From UCB2 sp964475735 (GTDB taxonomy: Bacteria > Chloroflexota > Dehalococcoidia > Tepidiformales > Tepidiformaceae): a DNA stretch of 18,414 nucleotides. The stretch is from positions 1 through 18,414 of the forward strand of contig CAYYYI010000046.1 in the NCBI GenBank assembly GCA_964475735.1, written 5' to 3'. Positions 6,790 through 14,320 of the stretch are shown one piece after another. Position 1 is the first letter of the stretch, and every line of letters starts with the position of its first letter. A program made the position numbers and the translations under genes. A model generated the notes under the pieces. That model saw nothing but the letters and a program-made list of their open reading frames with translations. It searched no databases and was not told where the DNA came from.

Positions 6790-8070
6790 CTGCGCGCGTA
6801 CTTTCGCCGCACGTTCTTCGCCCTCGAGAATCCCCAGTTCCGGACTCTCTGGCTGGGCACGCTGTTCTCGTTCCTGGGCATGCAGATGCAGGTCATCGCG
6901 CGCGGGTTCCTGGCGTACGACCTGACGCACAAGAACAGCGCCCTGGGCGGAGTGATGCTAGCCTTCGGCGTTCCCCAGCTCCTGCTCGTGCTCTGGGGCG
7001 GAGTGCTGGCCGACAGGCTCCCCAAGCGCAACCTTATCGTGGTCGCCCAGGGGGTGGTGGCGCTCAATTCGGCGTGGTTGGCAGTGATGATCGTGAGCGG
7101 GGCCGTAGAGTACTGGATGCTCATCGCCGCCGGGGTCGTCCAGGGGGCGGGCTTCTCGTTCATTGGCCCGGCTCGCCAGGCATTCATCAGTGACCTCGTC
7201 GAGAAGGAGGCCATCGGCAACGCCGTTGTGCTCCAGCAGCTCAGCATGAACAGCACGCGCGTGGTGGGGCCGTCGCTTGCAGGAGCGTTCATCGCCATTC
7301 AGTTCATTGGCGTGGGCGGCGTGTACTTCATGACCACGGCCGGCTTCATTGCCGCCATGCTGACGATGCTGCGGCTGCCGCCCGGGCATCCCGACCCGGC
7401 AGCGGCACGCGGATCGCCGCTATCGGAGATGCTGGACGGGTTGCGTTACGTGCGCAGCCGGCCTTCGGTGGCCCTGCTGATCCTGACGTCGCTGGCGGTG
7501 GTGATGTTGGGCTTCCCCTACCAGTCGTTCCTGCCGTCGATAGCGAAGGACGTCTACGGGGTCGGGGCGAGCGGGCTGGGGGCGCTGTCGTCCGCGGGGG
7601 CGGTGGGCGCGGTTGCCGCCACGGTGCTGGTGGCGATGTACGCCGGGCACCGCTACGCGTGGCATTTCCAGGCGGCGCTTGCGGTGGCCTTCGCGCTCTC
7701 GCTCGTTGCCCTGGGAGCCGCCCCGGCCTTCGCCTTCGGGCTGGGGGCGATGGTGCTCGTGGGCGCCCTGGCGAGCGCTTTCCAGTCGCTCAACAACTCG
7801 CTGGTCATGTCATTGAGCGATCACCAGTACGTGGGGCGCGTGCAAAGCATTTCGATGCTGAGCTGGAGCCTCTTCGGGCTGGCAGCGTTGCCCATCGGCT
7901 TCATCGCCGATGCCATAGGCATCCAGCAGACGCTGATGTTGCTGGGCGCCGTCGTACTGATGTTGGTCGTGGTGCTGCAGGCACTCCTCGGGCGGCGGCC
8001 CTCGGTGGCCCGCGACCGGCAGATGGAGCCGGCCCTGGGCGAACACGTTGCCGGGGTGGCCGGCCGGTAG
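6790..8070 (+). CDS. MFS exporter (MFS_3/EntS-like)
   Basis: The major facilitator family has 12 helices; this one fits the MFS_3 type that exports drugs or siderophores. The first ATG is at 6880, but the 29 codons before it encode the conserved beginning of this family, FFALENPQFRTLWLGTLFSF, so the true start is upstream. A TGA at 6775-6777 closes the frame. Between it and 6880 there is no ATG, GTG or TTG, and CTG 6790 is the only candidate with a ribosome site (GAGGG at 6776-6780, 9 nt away). That gives 426 residues beginning (M)RAYFRRTFFALENP. Motif A is seen as GGVLADRLPKR between helices 2 and 3. The C-terminus is short and cytoplasmic. A possible -10 box TAGGCT lies at 6747-6752. Substrate is unknown. 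It is followed by the oxidoreductase after 41 bp. Confidence 0.88.
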   Translation: MRAYFRRTFFALENPQFRTLWLGTLFSFLGMQMQVIARGFLAYDLTHKNSALGGVMLAFGVPQLLLVLWGGVLADRLPKRNLIVVAQGVVALNSAWLAVMIVSGAVEYWMLIAAGVVQGAGFSFIGPARQAFISDLVEKEAIGNAVVLQQLSMNSTRVVGPSLAGAFIAIQFIGVGGVYFMTTAGFIAAMLTMLRLPPGHPDPAAARGSPLSEMLDGLRYVRSRPSVALLILTSLAVVMLGFPYQSFLPSIAKDVYGVGASGLGALSSAGAVGAVAATVLVAMYAGHRYAWHFQAALAVAFALSLVALGAAPAFAFGLGAMVLVGALASAFQSLNNSLVMSLSDHQYVGRVQSISMLSWSLFGLAALPIGFIADAIGIQQTLMLLGAVVLMLVVVLQALLGRRPSVARDRQMEPALGEHVAGVAGR

Positions 8071-8098
8071 CTGCTTCCAGGGGAGCCGCCCGGGCTGG

Positions 8099-8104
8099 TA
8101 GCCT
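8099..8104 (+). promoter_or_regulatory. Candidate -10 box for the quinone oxidoreductase
   Basis: TAGCCT ends 7 nt before the ATG at 8112. The intervening TCGCGGC has no Shine-Dalgarno character, so a leaderless transcript is likely. The -35 region is weak. Confidence 0.4.
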
Positions 8105-8111
8105 TCGCGGC

Positions 8112-9098
8112 ATGAAAGCGATTGTCATCTCTTCCCACGGCGGGCCCGAGACGCTCCAATTCCGGGACGTGCCTGACCCCATACCCGGGCCCGAAGACCT
8201 GCTGGTGCGCGTCAAGGCGACCGCCCTCAACCGCGCGGACATCCTCCAGCGGATGGGACAGTACCCCCAGCCGGGCCCGCGGCCCGAGTTCGAAATCCCC
8301 GGACTGGAGTTTGCTGGCGAGGTGCTACAGGCCGGTCCGCGGGTCGAAGGCTTCGTCACCGGCGACCGCGTGATGGGCCTGCTTGCGGGCGGCGGCTACG
8401 CCGAACAGGTCGTCACCCACCACCGCCTGGCGATGAAGGTGTCCGCGTCCCTCTCGTGGCACGAAGCGGGCGCCACGCCCGAGGTCTACATCACCGCCCA
8501 CGACGCGCTGGCTCAGTGCGGGCTCGTGGCCGGGGAGACCGTGCTGGTCCACGCCGTTGGCTCGGGCGTGGGGGTTGCGGCCATCCAGGTGGCGAAGGCC
8601 ATGGGAGCGTCGCTCGTGCTGGGCACCGCCGGGAGCAGCGAGAAACTGGCCCGCGCCCGCGAGCTGGGCCTGGACGTGGCCATCAACTACCGCGAGCAGG
8701 ACTTCGCCGCCGAGACACTGGCCGCCACCGGCGGCCGCGGCGTTGACGTGATCCTCGACGTCATCGGCGCGGAGTACTGGGAGAAGAACATGCGCTCCCT
8801 GGCCGTGAAGGGGCGAATGGTGATCGTGGGGCTGATGGGCGGCGCGGCCGCACAGGCAAACCTGGGGATGCTGCTTTCGAAGCGCCTGCAGGTGCGCGGC
8901 ACAGTTCTGCGTGCGCGTCCGCTGGAGGAGAAGGCGCTCGCCACCCGGGCCTTTGAGAAGAGCGTGCTCCCCCACATCGCCTCAGGACGAATCAAGATCG
9001 TGGTCGACAGCGTCTACCCTCTCGCCGAAGCGGCGGAGGCCCACCGGCGCATGGAGGCGAACGCCAACTTCGGCAAGATCGTGCTCGAAGTGGGCTAA
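8112..9098 (+). CDS. NAD(P)H quinone oxidoreductase, PIG3/Qor type (zinc-independent MDR)
   Basis: A 328-residue medium-chain dehydrogenase/reductase. The start MKAIVISSHGGPETLQFRDV, the segment KATALNRADILQRMGQYP and GLEFAGEV are typical of TP53I3/PIG3-like quinone reductases, which reduce quinones with NADPH and lack zinc ligands; I see no catalytic Cys/His set here. The Rossmann dinucleotide site is HAVGSGVGVAAIQVAKAMGA (about 147-166). The C-terminal part (KRLQVRGTVLRARPLEEK, then ASGRIKIVVDSVYPLAEAAEAHRRMEANANFGKIVLEVG) closes the catalytic domain as in the family. A much longer frame beginning at 7659 runs through the MFS gene in another register and is not coding; ATG 8112 is the family start. 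It converges with the cyclic-nucleotide-binding gene, with 15 bp between stops. Confidence 0.92.
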   Translation: MKAIVISSHGGPETLQFRDVPDPIPGPEDLLVRVKATALNRADILQRMGQYPQPGPRPEFEIPGLEFAGEVLQAGPRVEGFVTGDRVMGLLAGGGYAEQVVTHHRLAMKVSASLSWHEAGATPEVYITAHDALAQCGLVAGETVLVHAVGSGVGVAAIQVAKAMGASLVLGTAGSSEKLARARELGLDVAINYREQDFAAETLAATGGRGVDVILDVIGAEYWEKNMRSLAVKGRMVIVGLMGGAAAQANLGMLLSKRLQVRGTVLRARPLEEKALATRAFEKSVLPHIASGRIKIVVDSVYPLAEAAEAHRRMEANANFGKIVLEVG

Positions 9099-9113
9099 GC
9101 GGCCCTGCTGGCG

Positions 9114-9539
9114 CTAATCGCCCAGCCTTTCGTCGAGCTCTCGCAGACGGCGGCTCATCAGGGCGAGCAGTTCGACGGCGAGGTCGGCGTCGGCGCGAAG
9201 CTCGGCGACGAAGTCGGCGCGGTGAACGACTATGCACTCGGTCGGCTCGGTGGCGGTAACGGTGGCGCTGCGGCGGTGGTTATCGAGGAGGGCCATCTCT
9301 CCGAAAAAGTCGCCCGCGCCGAGTGTGTTCAGCTGCACACCGCCGCGCGTGACGGAGACCTTGCCTGAGGTGATGAGGTAGAAGCCGACGCCCTCGTCGC
9401 CTTCCTTCACGATCTCGTCGCCGGCCCGGAACGAGCGAGCGCGGGCGGCGCGCTCCACGCGCGCCAACGCCTTGCGGTCGAGGTCCCGGAAAAGCGGTAC
9501 CCGGGCGAGTGAATCCATCGTGCTGCTCATTGCCGACAT
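9114..9539 (-). CDS. Solo cyclic-nucleotide-binding domain protein
   Basis: The 141-residue protein is one cNMP-binding beta-roll with flanking helices: LFRDLDRKALARVERAA, the RAGDEIVKEGDEGVGFYLITSGKVSV core, and the phosphate-binding cassette FFGEMALLDNHRRSATV, with Glu81 and Arg90 in the positions that hold ribose and phosphate in CRP. It ends in a charged helix (LMSRRLRELDERLGD) where Crp-family regulators would carry a DNA-binding helix-turn-helix, and no such domain is present. It probably acts as a signal-binding module on a partner; the ligand is unknown. AUGs at codons 1, 4 and 8 compete: an AGGA just upstream gives 8-nt spacing to the fourth codon (9530) but almost none to 9539, so 9530 is the better start. 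A good promoter lies at 9565-9593. Confidence 0.85.
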   Translation of the reverse strand: MSAMSSTMDSLARVPLFRDLDRKALARVERAARARSFRAGDEIVKEGDEGVGFYLITSGKVSVTRGGVQLNTLGAGDFFGEMALLDNHRRSATVTATEPTECIVVHRADFVAELRADADLAVELLALMSRRLRELDERLGD

Positions 9540-9564
9540 CCTGTTACCGGTCTGGGGTTGCAGG

Positions 9565-9593
9565 ATTGTATTACCGCGCCCGGGCGATGTCGA
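9565..9593 (-). promoter_or_regulatory. Promoter of the cyclic-nucleotide-binding protein gene
   Basis: Reading leftward, TCGACA (9593-9588) and TACAAT (9570-9565) are each one base away from the -35 and -10 consensus and are exactly 17 bp apart. Transcription would start near 9558, about 20-30 nt before the start codon. The gene therefore need not depend on the methyltransferase gene upstream. Confidence 0.6.
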
Positions 9594-9611
9594 TCTGACT
9601 TGCGATTAACT

Positions 9612-10475
9612 TCACTCTTTCCGGGCGGCAACGGCGAACATCAGGGGCGCCTGGGGCCGGTCTTCGGCCATGGCCGTGCGGCGCCCGGGGAGATCGCGCA
9701 TGCCGGGGAAGGGCTTCCAGCCGTTGGCGTACAGGTATTCGCGAAAGACATCGATGCGCAGCCCGGCATCGAGGAGGGCGGTGACCACGTCGGCCATCGA
9801 CCACGCGTACTCGTGGCAGGGGTTGGGGTTCTTGAAGTCCTGGACGCCCTCAAGGTAGCCCGACGGGGCCAGCGCCGGACCTGAAGCGGCTACGTAGTCG
9901 CTCACACCCTCATCCCACGAGAGCGGATCGCCGGCGGAGGAGTAGGGGTAGGTGACCACGCCCTTCCCTTCGTCATCGAGCGTGGAGGCGAAGGGGTGGA
10001 ACTCGACCAGCACGAAACGCCCGCCCGGCCGGAGCACGCTCGCTATCCCGCGGGCCCATGCCCCCAGGTCCGAGAGCCAGCAGATAGCGCCATACGATGA
10101 GAAGGCCAGGTCGAAGCTCTGCCCGGCCGCGGCAGTTTCGCCAAACCAGTCGTAGACGTCGCCGCGGACGAAGGTGGCGGGCAGCCCCGAATCGGCGGAA
10201 AGCTGGCGCGCGAAGGCGATGGCTTCATCGCTGATGTCGACTCCGGTGACGCGCGCGCCCATCTGGACGAGGCTGAGCGAATCCTGGCCAGCGTTGCACT
10301 GCAGGTGGACCAGGTCCTTCCCGGCCACGTCGCCGAGCAACTCCATCTCTTCGGGGAAGAGCTTGTTGCCGCCTGCGCGGAAGAACGCGGCCTGGCCGGC
10401 CTTGTGGCTGTTGTGGGCCTTCGTCGCCTCATTCCAGGAGAGGCGGTTCGCTTCGTGCAGTTCGCGCCGAATCAT
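9612..10475 (-). CDS. Class I SAM-dependent methyltransferase
   Basis: The 287-residue protein has a Rossmann-type SAM-binding fold. Motif I appears as VHLQCNAGQDSLSLVQMGA (about 56-74), the HLQCxxGQDxLS variant seen in one branch of small-molecule methyltransferases instead of the usual LDxGCGxG. The acidic loop is GVDISDEAIAFAR, motif II/III is SFDLAFSSYGAICWLSDLGAWARG and motif post-III is VLRPGGRFVLVEFHPFAS. The C-terminal half (YPYSSAGDPLSWDEGVSDYV, NPCHEYAWSMADVVTALLDAGLRIDVFREY) matches the same branch and may form the acceptor lid. Acceptor substrate is unknown. The ATG at 10475 is only two bases from the N-gap, so its promoter and upstream neighbour are lost; a longer N-terminus cannot be excluded, but MIRRELHEANRLSWNEATKAHNSHK is a natural start for this family. 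Confidence 0.87.
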   Translation of the reverse strand: MIRRELHEANRLSWNEATKAHNSHKAGQAAFFRAGGNKLFPEEMELLGDVAGKDLVHLQCNAGQDSLSLVQMGARVTGVDISDEAIAFARQLSADSGLPATFVRGDVYDWFGETAAAGQSFDLAFSSYGAICWLSDLGAWARGIASVLRPGGRFVLVEFHPFASTLDDEGKGVVTYPYSSAGDPLSWDEGVSDYVAASGPALAPSGYLEGVQDFKNPNPCHEYAWSMADVVTALLDAGLRIDVFREYLYANGWKPFPGMRDLPGRRTAMAEDRPQAPLMFAVAARKE

Positions 10476-10477
10476 GA

Positions 10478-10577
10478 NNNNNNNNNNNNNNNNNNNNNNN
10501 NNNNNNNNNNNNNNNNNNNNNNNNNNNNNNNNNNNNNNNNNNNNNNNNNNNNNNNNNNNNNNNNNNNNNNNNNNNNN
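10478..10577. other. Assembly gap (100 N)
   Basis: Exactly 100 consecutive N, the default size for a scaffold join of unknown length. The genes on either side need not be neighbours, and reading frames drawn across it are meaningless. It removes the end of the small leftward gene at 10578-10701 and anything between that gene and the methyltransferase. Confidence 0.98.
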
Positions 10578-10701
10578 CGGCCAGCTCTTCCTCGGTCAGC
10601 TCATCCGGGTCGGCGAGCATGTTCAGATAGTCGAGCAGGGCCTCCGCCTCCTCATCGCTGAGGGCGTCTACCAGCTGGTGGATCGCTTCCTTCACCGTCA
10701 T
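10578..10701 (-). CDS. Truncated small acidic helical protein, antitoxin-like
   Basis: From ATG 10701 about 41 residues are visible before the gap: MTVKEAIHQLVDALSDEEAEALLDYLNMLADPDELTEEELA in two pieces, an acidic amphipathic two-helix protein. The pattern xxxKExxHxLVDxLxxxEAxxxLxYL is common in small antitoxin-like proteins encoded next to RelE/ParE- or PIN-type toxins, but also in unlinked proteins of unknown role. A toxin gene, if present, would lie in or beyond the gap. It is 36 bp downstream of alr on the same strand. TACAAT at 10715-10710 ends 8 bases before the ATG counting its own last base, so it may be transcribed separately and leaderless. A TTGTACAA palindrome (10709-10716) covers that box and could be an operator. 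A TTG at 10716 is a less likely start. Function is a guess. Confidence 0.6.
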
Positions 10702-10717
10702 GAGGACATTGTACAAC

Positions 10718-10738
10718 GGGGCGTGGGCCGCCCACCCC
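10718..10738 (-). terminator. Possible terminator hairpin at the end of alr
   Basis: Reading leftward, GGGGTGGG pairs with CCCAC-GCCCC around a CGG loop with one bulge, overlapping the alr stop codon. The following bases are GTTGT, only weakly U-rich. It may attenuate transcription between alr and the small gene. Confidence 0.3.
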
Positions 10739-11925
10739 TACCCGATCCCTTCCACTACGCCGCAGCGGTGGAAGATGCGCGGCAGGCGCGTCTGCAGCGA
10801 AGCGAGCACGTCCCAGCTGATCGTCTCGGCGGCCTGCGCCACATCGTTGGCGGTGATCCGCTCCTGCCCCTGCGCGCCGATGAGCACCACCTCGTCGCCC
10901 TCCGCCGCTCCAGGAACGCCGGTGACGTCGACCAGGAAGTGGTCCATCGCGACCCGCCCCACCACCGGGCGGCGGCGGCCGCCCACCAGCGCCTCGCCGC
11001 GGTTGCCCAGCGACCGCTTCCAGCCGTCGGCGTACCCCACGGGCACGAGCCCCACGCGCGAGGGCCGCTCGGCTCGCCAGGTGAGCCCGTAGCTGACGCC
11101 ATCGCCGGGAGCGACTTCGGCCACGCGGGCCAGCCGCGCCGTCAGGGAGAGCACGGGCGTGAGCGCCGGGCCCGGCGTGTTCGGGGGCAGGATGCCGTGG
11201 AGGGACAGCCCGAGCCGCACCCCCTCGTAGCGGAACTCTCCCCGGCGAATGGCCGTGGCCGAGTTGGCCGTGTGCCGGTACCGCACCCAGGGAAGCCGTT
11301 CCGCGACCGCGGCGAAGCGCGCGCCCTGCACCTCCGAGAAGCCGTCGTCCGCCTCGTCGGCGTTCGCCATGTGGGTTGAGAGGCCCTCGACATCGATGCC
11401 GGGCATCTCCCGCAGGGCCTCGGCCAGGGCGACGGCCTCGTCCGGCGGCACGCCGAAACGGTGCAGGCCGGTGTCGGCCTTCACGTGCACCCGGGCGGTC
11501 TTGCCCGCCGCGCAGGCCGCATCGGAGAGCGCCCGGCCCAGTTCCAGTGAATGCACGGTCAGTGTTATGTCGCGTGCCACGGCTTCGGCAGCATCGCCCG
11601 GGAAAGCGTGGCTGAGGACGATGATCGGCCTCGTGACTCCGGCTTCCCTCAGCGCCAGCGCTTCGGACACCCAGACCACGGCAAAGCGTTCGGCGCCCGC
11701 CGCTTCGAGCGCGGGGGCGATGCCTGCCGCGCCGTGGCCGTAGGCGTTCGCCTTCACGACGGCGATGATTTCTATGTCCGGGCCCACCCACTGGCGCAGG
11801 GCTTGCAGGTTCGCAGCCGTGGCTTCGAGGTCGATTTCGATCCAGGCGTTGCGCTCGCGCGTGGCCTCGCCGAGGGTAAGCGGCTGACCGGCGCGCGCCG
11901 TGGGGGAAAGCTGCACCTCAACCAT
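10738..11925 (-). CDS. alr: Alanine racemase
   Basis: Alr interconverts L- and D-alanine with PLP, supplying D-alanine for peptidoglycan. The 395-residue protein carries all main landmarks: the PLP lysine Lys58 in AVVKANAYGHG; HVKADTGLHRFG with Lys149 (the usually carbamylated lysine) and Arg156; HTANSATAI; the PLP-pyridine arginine Arg237 in VRLGLSLHG; and the catalytic tyrosine Tyr279 in GDGVSYGLTW at the start of the C-terminal beta domain, followed by GYADGWKR and VAMDHFLVDV. Length is somewhat over the usual 360-380 because of about 25 extra N-terminal residues. An AAAGG directly abuts ATG 11925, so GTG 11916 (codon 4) may be the real start. It is divergent from the transglycosylase gene with 98 bp between starts; both serve the cell wall. 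Confidence 0.95.
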   Translation of the reverse strand: MVEVQLSPTARAGQPLTLGEATRERNAWIEIDLEATAANLQALRQWVGPDIEIIAVVKANAYGHGAAGIAPALEAAGAERFAVVWVSEALALREAGVTRPIIVLSHAFPGDAAEAVARDITLTVHSLELGRALSDAACAAGKTARVHVKADTGLHRFGVPPDEAVALAEALREMPGIDVEGLSTHMANADEADDGFSEVQGARFAAVAERLPWVRYRHTANSATAIRRGEFRYEGVRLGLSLHGILPPNTPGPALTPVLSLTARLARVAEVAPGDGVSYGLTWRAERPSRVGLVPVGYADGWKRSLGNRGEALVGGRRRPVVGRVAMDHFLVDVTGVPGAAEGDEVVLIGAQGQERITANDVAQAAETISWDVLASLQTRLPRIFHRCGVVEGIG

Positions 11926-11950
11926 CCTTTACGTGCGGCCGCTGGCGGCT

Positions 11951-11979
11951 TTGACCTGCCCGCGCAACGAATCTAGCAT
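11951..11979 (+). promoter_or_regulatory. Promoter of the lytic transglycosylase gene
   Basis: TTGACC (11951-11956, one base from consensus) and TAGCAT (11974-11979) are separated by exactly 17 bp. Transcription would start near 11986 and leave a leader of about 38 nt that ends in GGGAGG (12014-12019), 4 nt before the ATG. Confidence 0.65.
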
Positions 11980-12023
11980 CAGCCCGGGGAGCGGTCTCAC
12001 GCAAACCTCTCCCGGGAGGCGCC

Positions 12024-14249
12024 ATGAGGGTACTGCAGGCCGGCACAGTGCTCGCCGCTCTCGCCCTGGCGGCGTGCAGCGCGTCGCCGCGGAGCGACCC
12101 CACACCCTCGCCTTCGCCCGAGCTTTCGCCGTCGCCAGCCGCTACGGTCACGTCGACGTCCAGCCCGGGCGCCACGCCCGATGCCCGGCCCCCCGAACTG
12201 GCAGCCGCTGACCGCGCCCTCGCCGAAGGCCGCTTCGAAGACGCCGCGGGCGAATTCGCGGCCGTGGCTGCGTCCACATCAGACACCACGCTGCGGGCCC
12301 GGGCGCTGCTTGGCGAGGGGATCGCACGGAACGAAAGCGGCGACAGGCAGGGCGCCATTGACGCCCTTCGTGCCGCAGCCGGCACGGCCCCCGGGGAATC
12401 GGTCGTGCAGCGCCGGGCGGCGTACCTGCTCGGCCTCCGTCTGGGCGAGGCGGGCGAGCACGCGAAAGCGGCGAACTTGCTGCAGCCGTTCGCAGCCGCG
12501 CCGAAGACCGACGCCCTGCAGCCCTACCTTGTCGCCGAACACGCTCGCGCCGCGCGCCGGGCAGGCGATTCGGCGGCCGCCGGCGCGGGATGGTCCGCCC
12601 TGCTCGCCATGGCCTCGCCGCCAGCTGCCCTGGTGGAAATGGCGTACCACGAACAGGCGGAGATGGCGAAGGCGGCGGAAGACTCCGCGGGCGCACTCCA
12701 GTGGCTCTCAAAGCTCGCGGCGGTTACGGCCAGCCCTATGGTCCGCTACGAGATTGCCGGCATCGCGCGCGACCTGGGCGACAGCGTCACTTTCGCGGCC
12801 CAACTGCGGGCGATCATCACGTCGACGCCGGGAGCGAGGGAGGCCGTGCTCGCCATCGCCGATCTGAGGGAGGCCGGTTACGAGGTCGACCGGGGGCAGG
12901 CCGGCCTCGTCTACTACCGGCGCGGAGCCTACGTCGAGGCGCGCGCCGAACTGCTCGATGCCATCGAGGAGCCAGATCTCACGCCGCTGGAAACGGCCTT
13001 CCGTCTCTACTACCTCGGAGCGGCCTACGAAGACGCCGGCCACCCGGAAAAGGCGGTCCCCCACTACGATGCGGCGGCCGCGGCCGCGCCGGTCTCGGTC
13101 TATGCGCACAGGGCGAAGTACTGGGCGGCGCGGTCGGTCGAAGCGACCGGCGACCACACCGGCGCGGCCGCGCGCTACAGCGCACTCCTGGCGGAAGGCC
13201 CAGCCGGGGAGTTCGACGCCGAGGCGGCCTTCCGCGCCGGTTACGAGTTGTACCGTTCGGGCGACCACGCCGGCGCCATCGGCGCCTGGGACCCAACCGG
13301 CGAGACAGGCGGCGCGCGCACTCTCTACTGGAAGGGCCGGGCCCTCCTCGCGCGGGGCGAGGAGATCGCCGCGCGGGCGGTTTTCGAACGCGCCGCCAAC
13401 CTTGAACCATGGAGCTTCTACGGGACCGAGGCCGCGAGTGAGATCGGCCGGGCGGCGCCCGTCGATGTGGCCTACCGCGCGCCCGTCCAGGTGCGTGACC
13501 CCGACTGGGACGCTCTGCGCGCCTGGCTGCGCGCGCTAGACATCACCGAGACCGCGCCCGTGGGAACGGTTGAAGAGGCAATCGAGCTGATGTCGATGGG
13601 GCTTCGTCCGCAGGCGACCCTGGCGTTGCTGGCCGCGTCGGCCGGCGCGGGACCGTGGGGGCTGCTCGAACTTGCCCGCCAGGCCCATGCACTCGGTTTA
13701 AGCGACGTGTGCGCGAGTCTGGCCACGCGGCTACAAGAGGCCACACGCGCGGACGAGGACGACGGACCCATGGACCTGCTGTGGCTCGCTTATCCCATTA
13801 GTTATGTCGAGTTGTTGAATGAACAGGCGTCCTCCGGGGGGTTGGACCCCCTGTTTGTGGCGGCGATGATCCGGCAGGAGAGCTTCTGGGACCCCAACGC
13901 GGGGTCGCGGGCAGGCGCGCTCGGGCTCACGCAGGTCATCCCACCGACGGGTGAGGGCATCGCCAACGCCCTGGGGAGGACGGAGTTCAAGGCGGAGGAC
14001 CTCTTCCGCCCGGCGGTGAGCATCGAGTTCGGGGTCTACTACCTGGCGGGCCAGCTGCGCCGGTTCGGCGACCCGTACGCGGCCCTCGCCGCCTACAACG
14101 CGGGCCCCGGGAACGTCATCCGCTGGGTCGACGCCGCGGCAGGCTCCCGCCCGGCCGACTTCGTGGAGGCGATCAGCATCCCGGAGACGCACGACTACGT
14201 GGAGCGCGTGATGGATCACTACGCGCACTACACCTGGGCATACCGCTGA
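12024..14249 (+). CDS. Lipoprotein lytic transglycosylase with TPR-like superhelix (Slt70-like)
   Basis: The product (741 aa) cleaves peptidoglycan glycan strands by family analogy. A signal peptide ends in the lipobox LAAC (residues 15-18), so Cys18 is probably lipidated and the enzyme sits on the outer face of the membrane. A linker of Pro, Ser and Thr (about 20-55) follows. Residues 58-570 are Ala-rich paired helices in TPR-like repeats (e.g. AADRALAEGRFEDAAGEFAAV, AFRAGYELYRSGDHAGAIGAW, YYRRGAYVEARAELLDA), like the U-domain of Slt70. The C-terminal SLT domain (about 598-741) has the catalytic glutamate Glu619 in MIRQESFWDP, then GSRAGALGLTQVIP, FGVYYLAGQLRRFGD, and AALAAYNAGPGNVIRW. It has its own promoter at 11951-11979 and a probable hairpin after the stop. 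It immediately precedes rpmH. Confidence 0.93.
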   Translation: MRVLQAGTVLAALALAACSASPRSDPTPSPSPELSPSPAATVTSTSSPGATPDARPPELAAADRALAEGRFEDAAGEFAAVAASTSDTTLRARALLGEGIARNESGDRQGAIDALRAAAGTAPGESVVQRRAAYLLGLRLGEAGEHAKAANLLQPFAAAPKTDALQPYLVAEHARAARRAGDSAAAGAGWSALLAMASPPAALVEMAYHEQAEMAKAAEDSAGALQWLSKLAAVTASPMVRYEIAGIARDLGDSVTFAAQLRAIITSTPGAREAVLAIADLREAGYEVDRGQAGLVYYRRGAYVEARAELLDAIEEPDLTPLETAFRLYYLGAAYEDAGHPEKAVPHYDAAAAAAPVSVYAHRAKYWAARSVEATGDHTGAAARYSALLAEGPAGEFDAEAAFRAGYELYRSGDHAGAIGAWDPTGETGGARTLYWKGRALLARGEEIAARAVFERAANLEPWSFYGTEAASEIGRAAPVDVAYRAPVQVRDPDWDALRAWLRALDITETAPVGTVEEAIELMSMGLRPQATLALLAASAGAGPWGLLELARQAHALGLSDVCASLATRLQEATRADEDDGPMDLLWLAYPISYVELLNEQASSGGLDPLFVAAMIRQESFWDPNAGSRAGALGLTQVIPPTGEGIANALGRTEFKAEDLFRPAVSIEFGVYYLAGQLRRFGDPYAALAAYNAGPGNVIRWVDAAAGSRPADFVEAISIPETHDYVERVMDHYAHYTWAYR

Positions 14250-14256
14250 CGCCAGT

Positions 14257-14274
14257 TCGCTGGTAAGCCAGCGA
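14257..14274 (+). terminator. Hairpin between the transglycosylase gene and rpmH
   Basis: TCGCTGG (14257-14263) pairs perfectly with CCAGCGA (14268-14274) around a TAAG loop, 7 nt after the upstream stop. A mixed T-rich stretch (GTTTCTTC at 14285-14292) comes about 10 nt later, so termination is plausible but not classical. The hairpin sits where the -35 of rpmH would be. Confidence 0.4.
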
Positions 14275-14279
14275 GGGGT

Positions 14280-14285
14280 TAGTCT
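14280..14285 (+). promoter_or_regulatory. Candidate -10 box for the rpmH operon
   Basis: TAGTCT, about 35 nt before the rpmH ATG, matches the TANNNT form seen at other genes here. No good -35 is present. The leader ends in AGAGGAG (14307-14313), 7 nt before the ATG, so rpmH uses a normal Shine-Dalgarno. Confidence 0.35.
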
Positions 14286-14320
14286 GTTTCTTCACGTTCG
14301 GAGTTCAGAGGAGTCGCGTG

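Noticed and set aside
7659..8111. Long N-terminal extension of the quinone oxidoreductase frame
   Set aside because: It overlaps the MFS coding sequence in another register; the added residues are Arg/Gly-rich and the family starts at MKAIVISSHG.
10174..11379. Frames running through the N-gap
   Set aside because: The gap length is unknown, so the frame across it is an artefact; flanks are antisense to the methyltransferase and alr.
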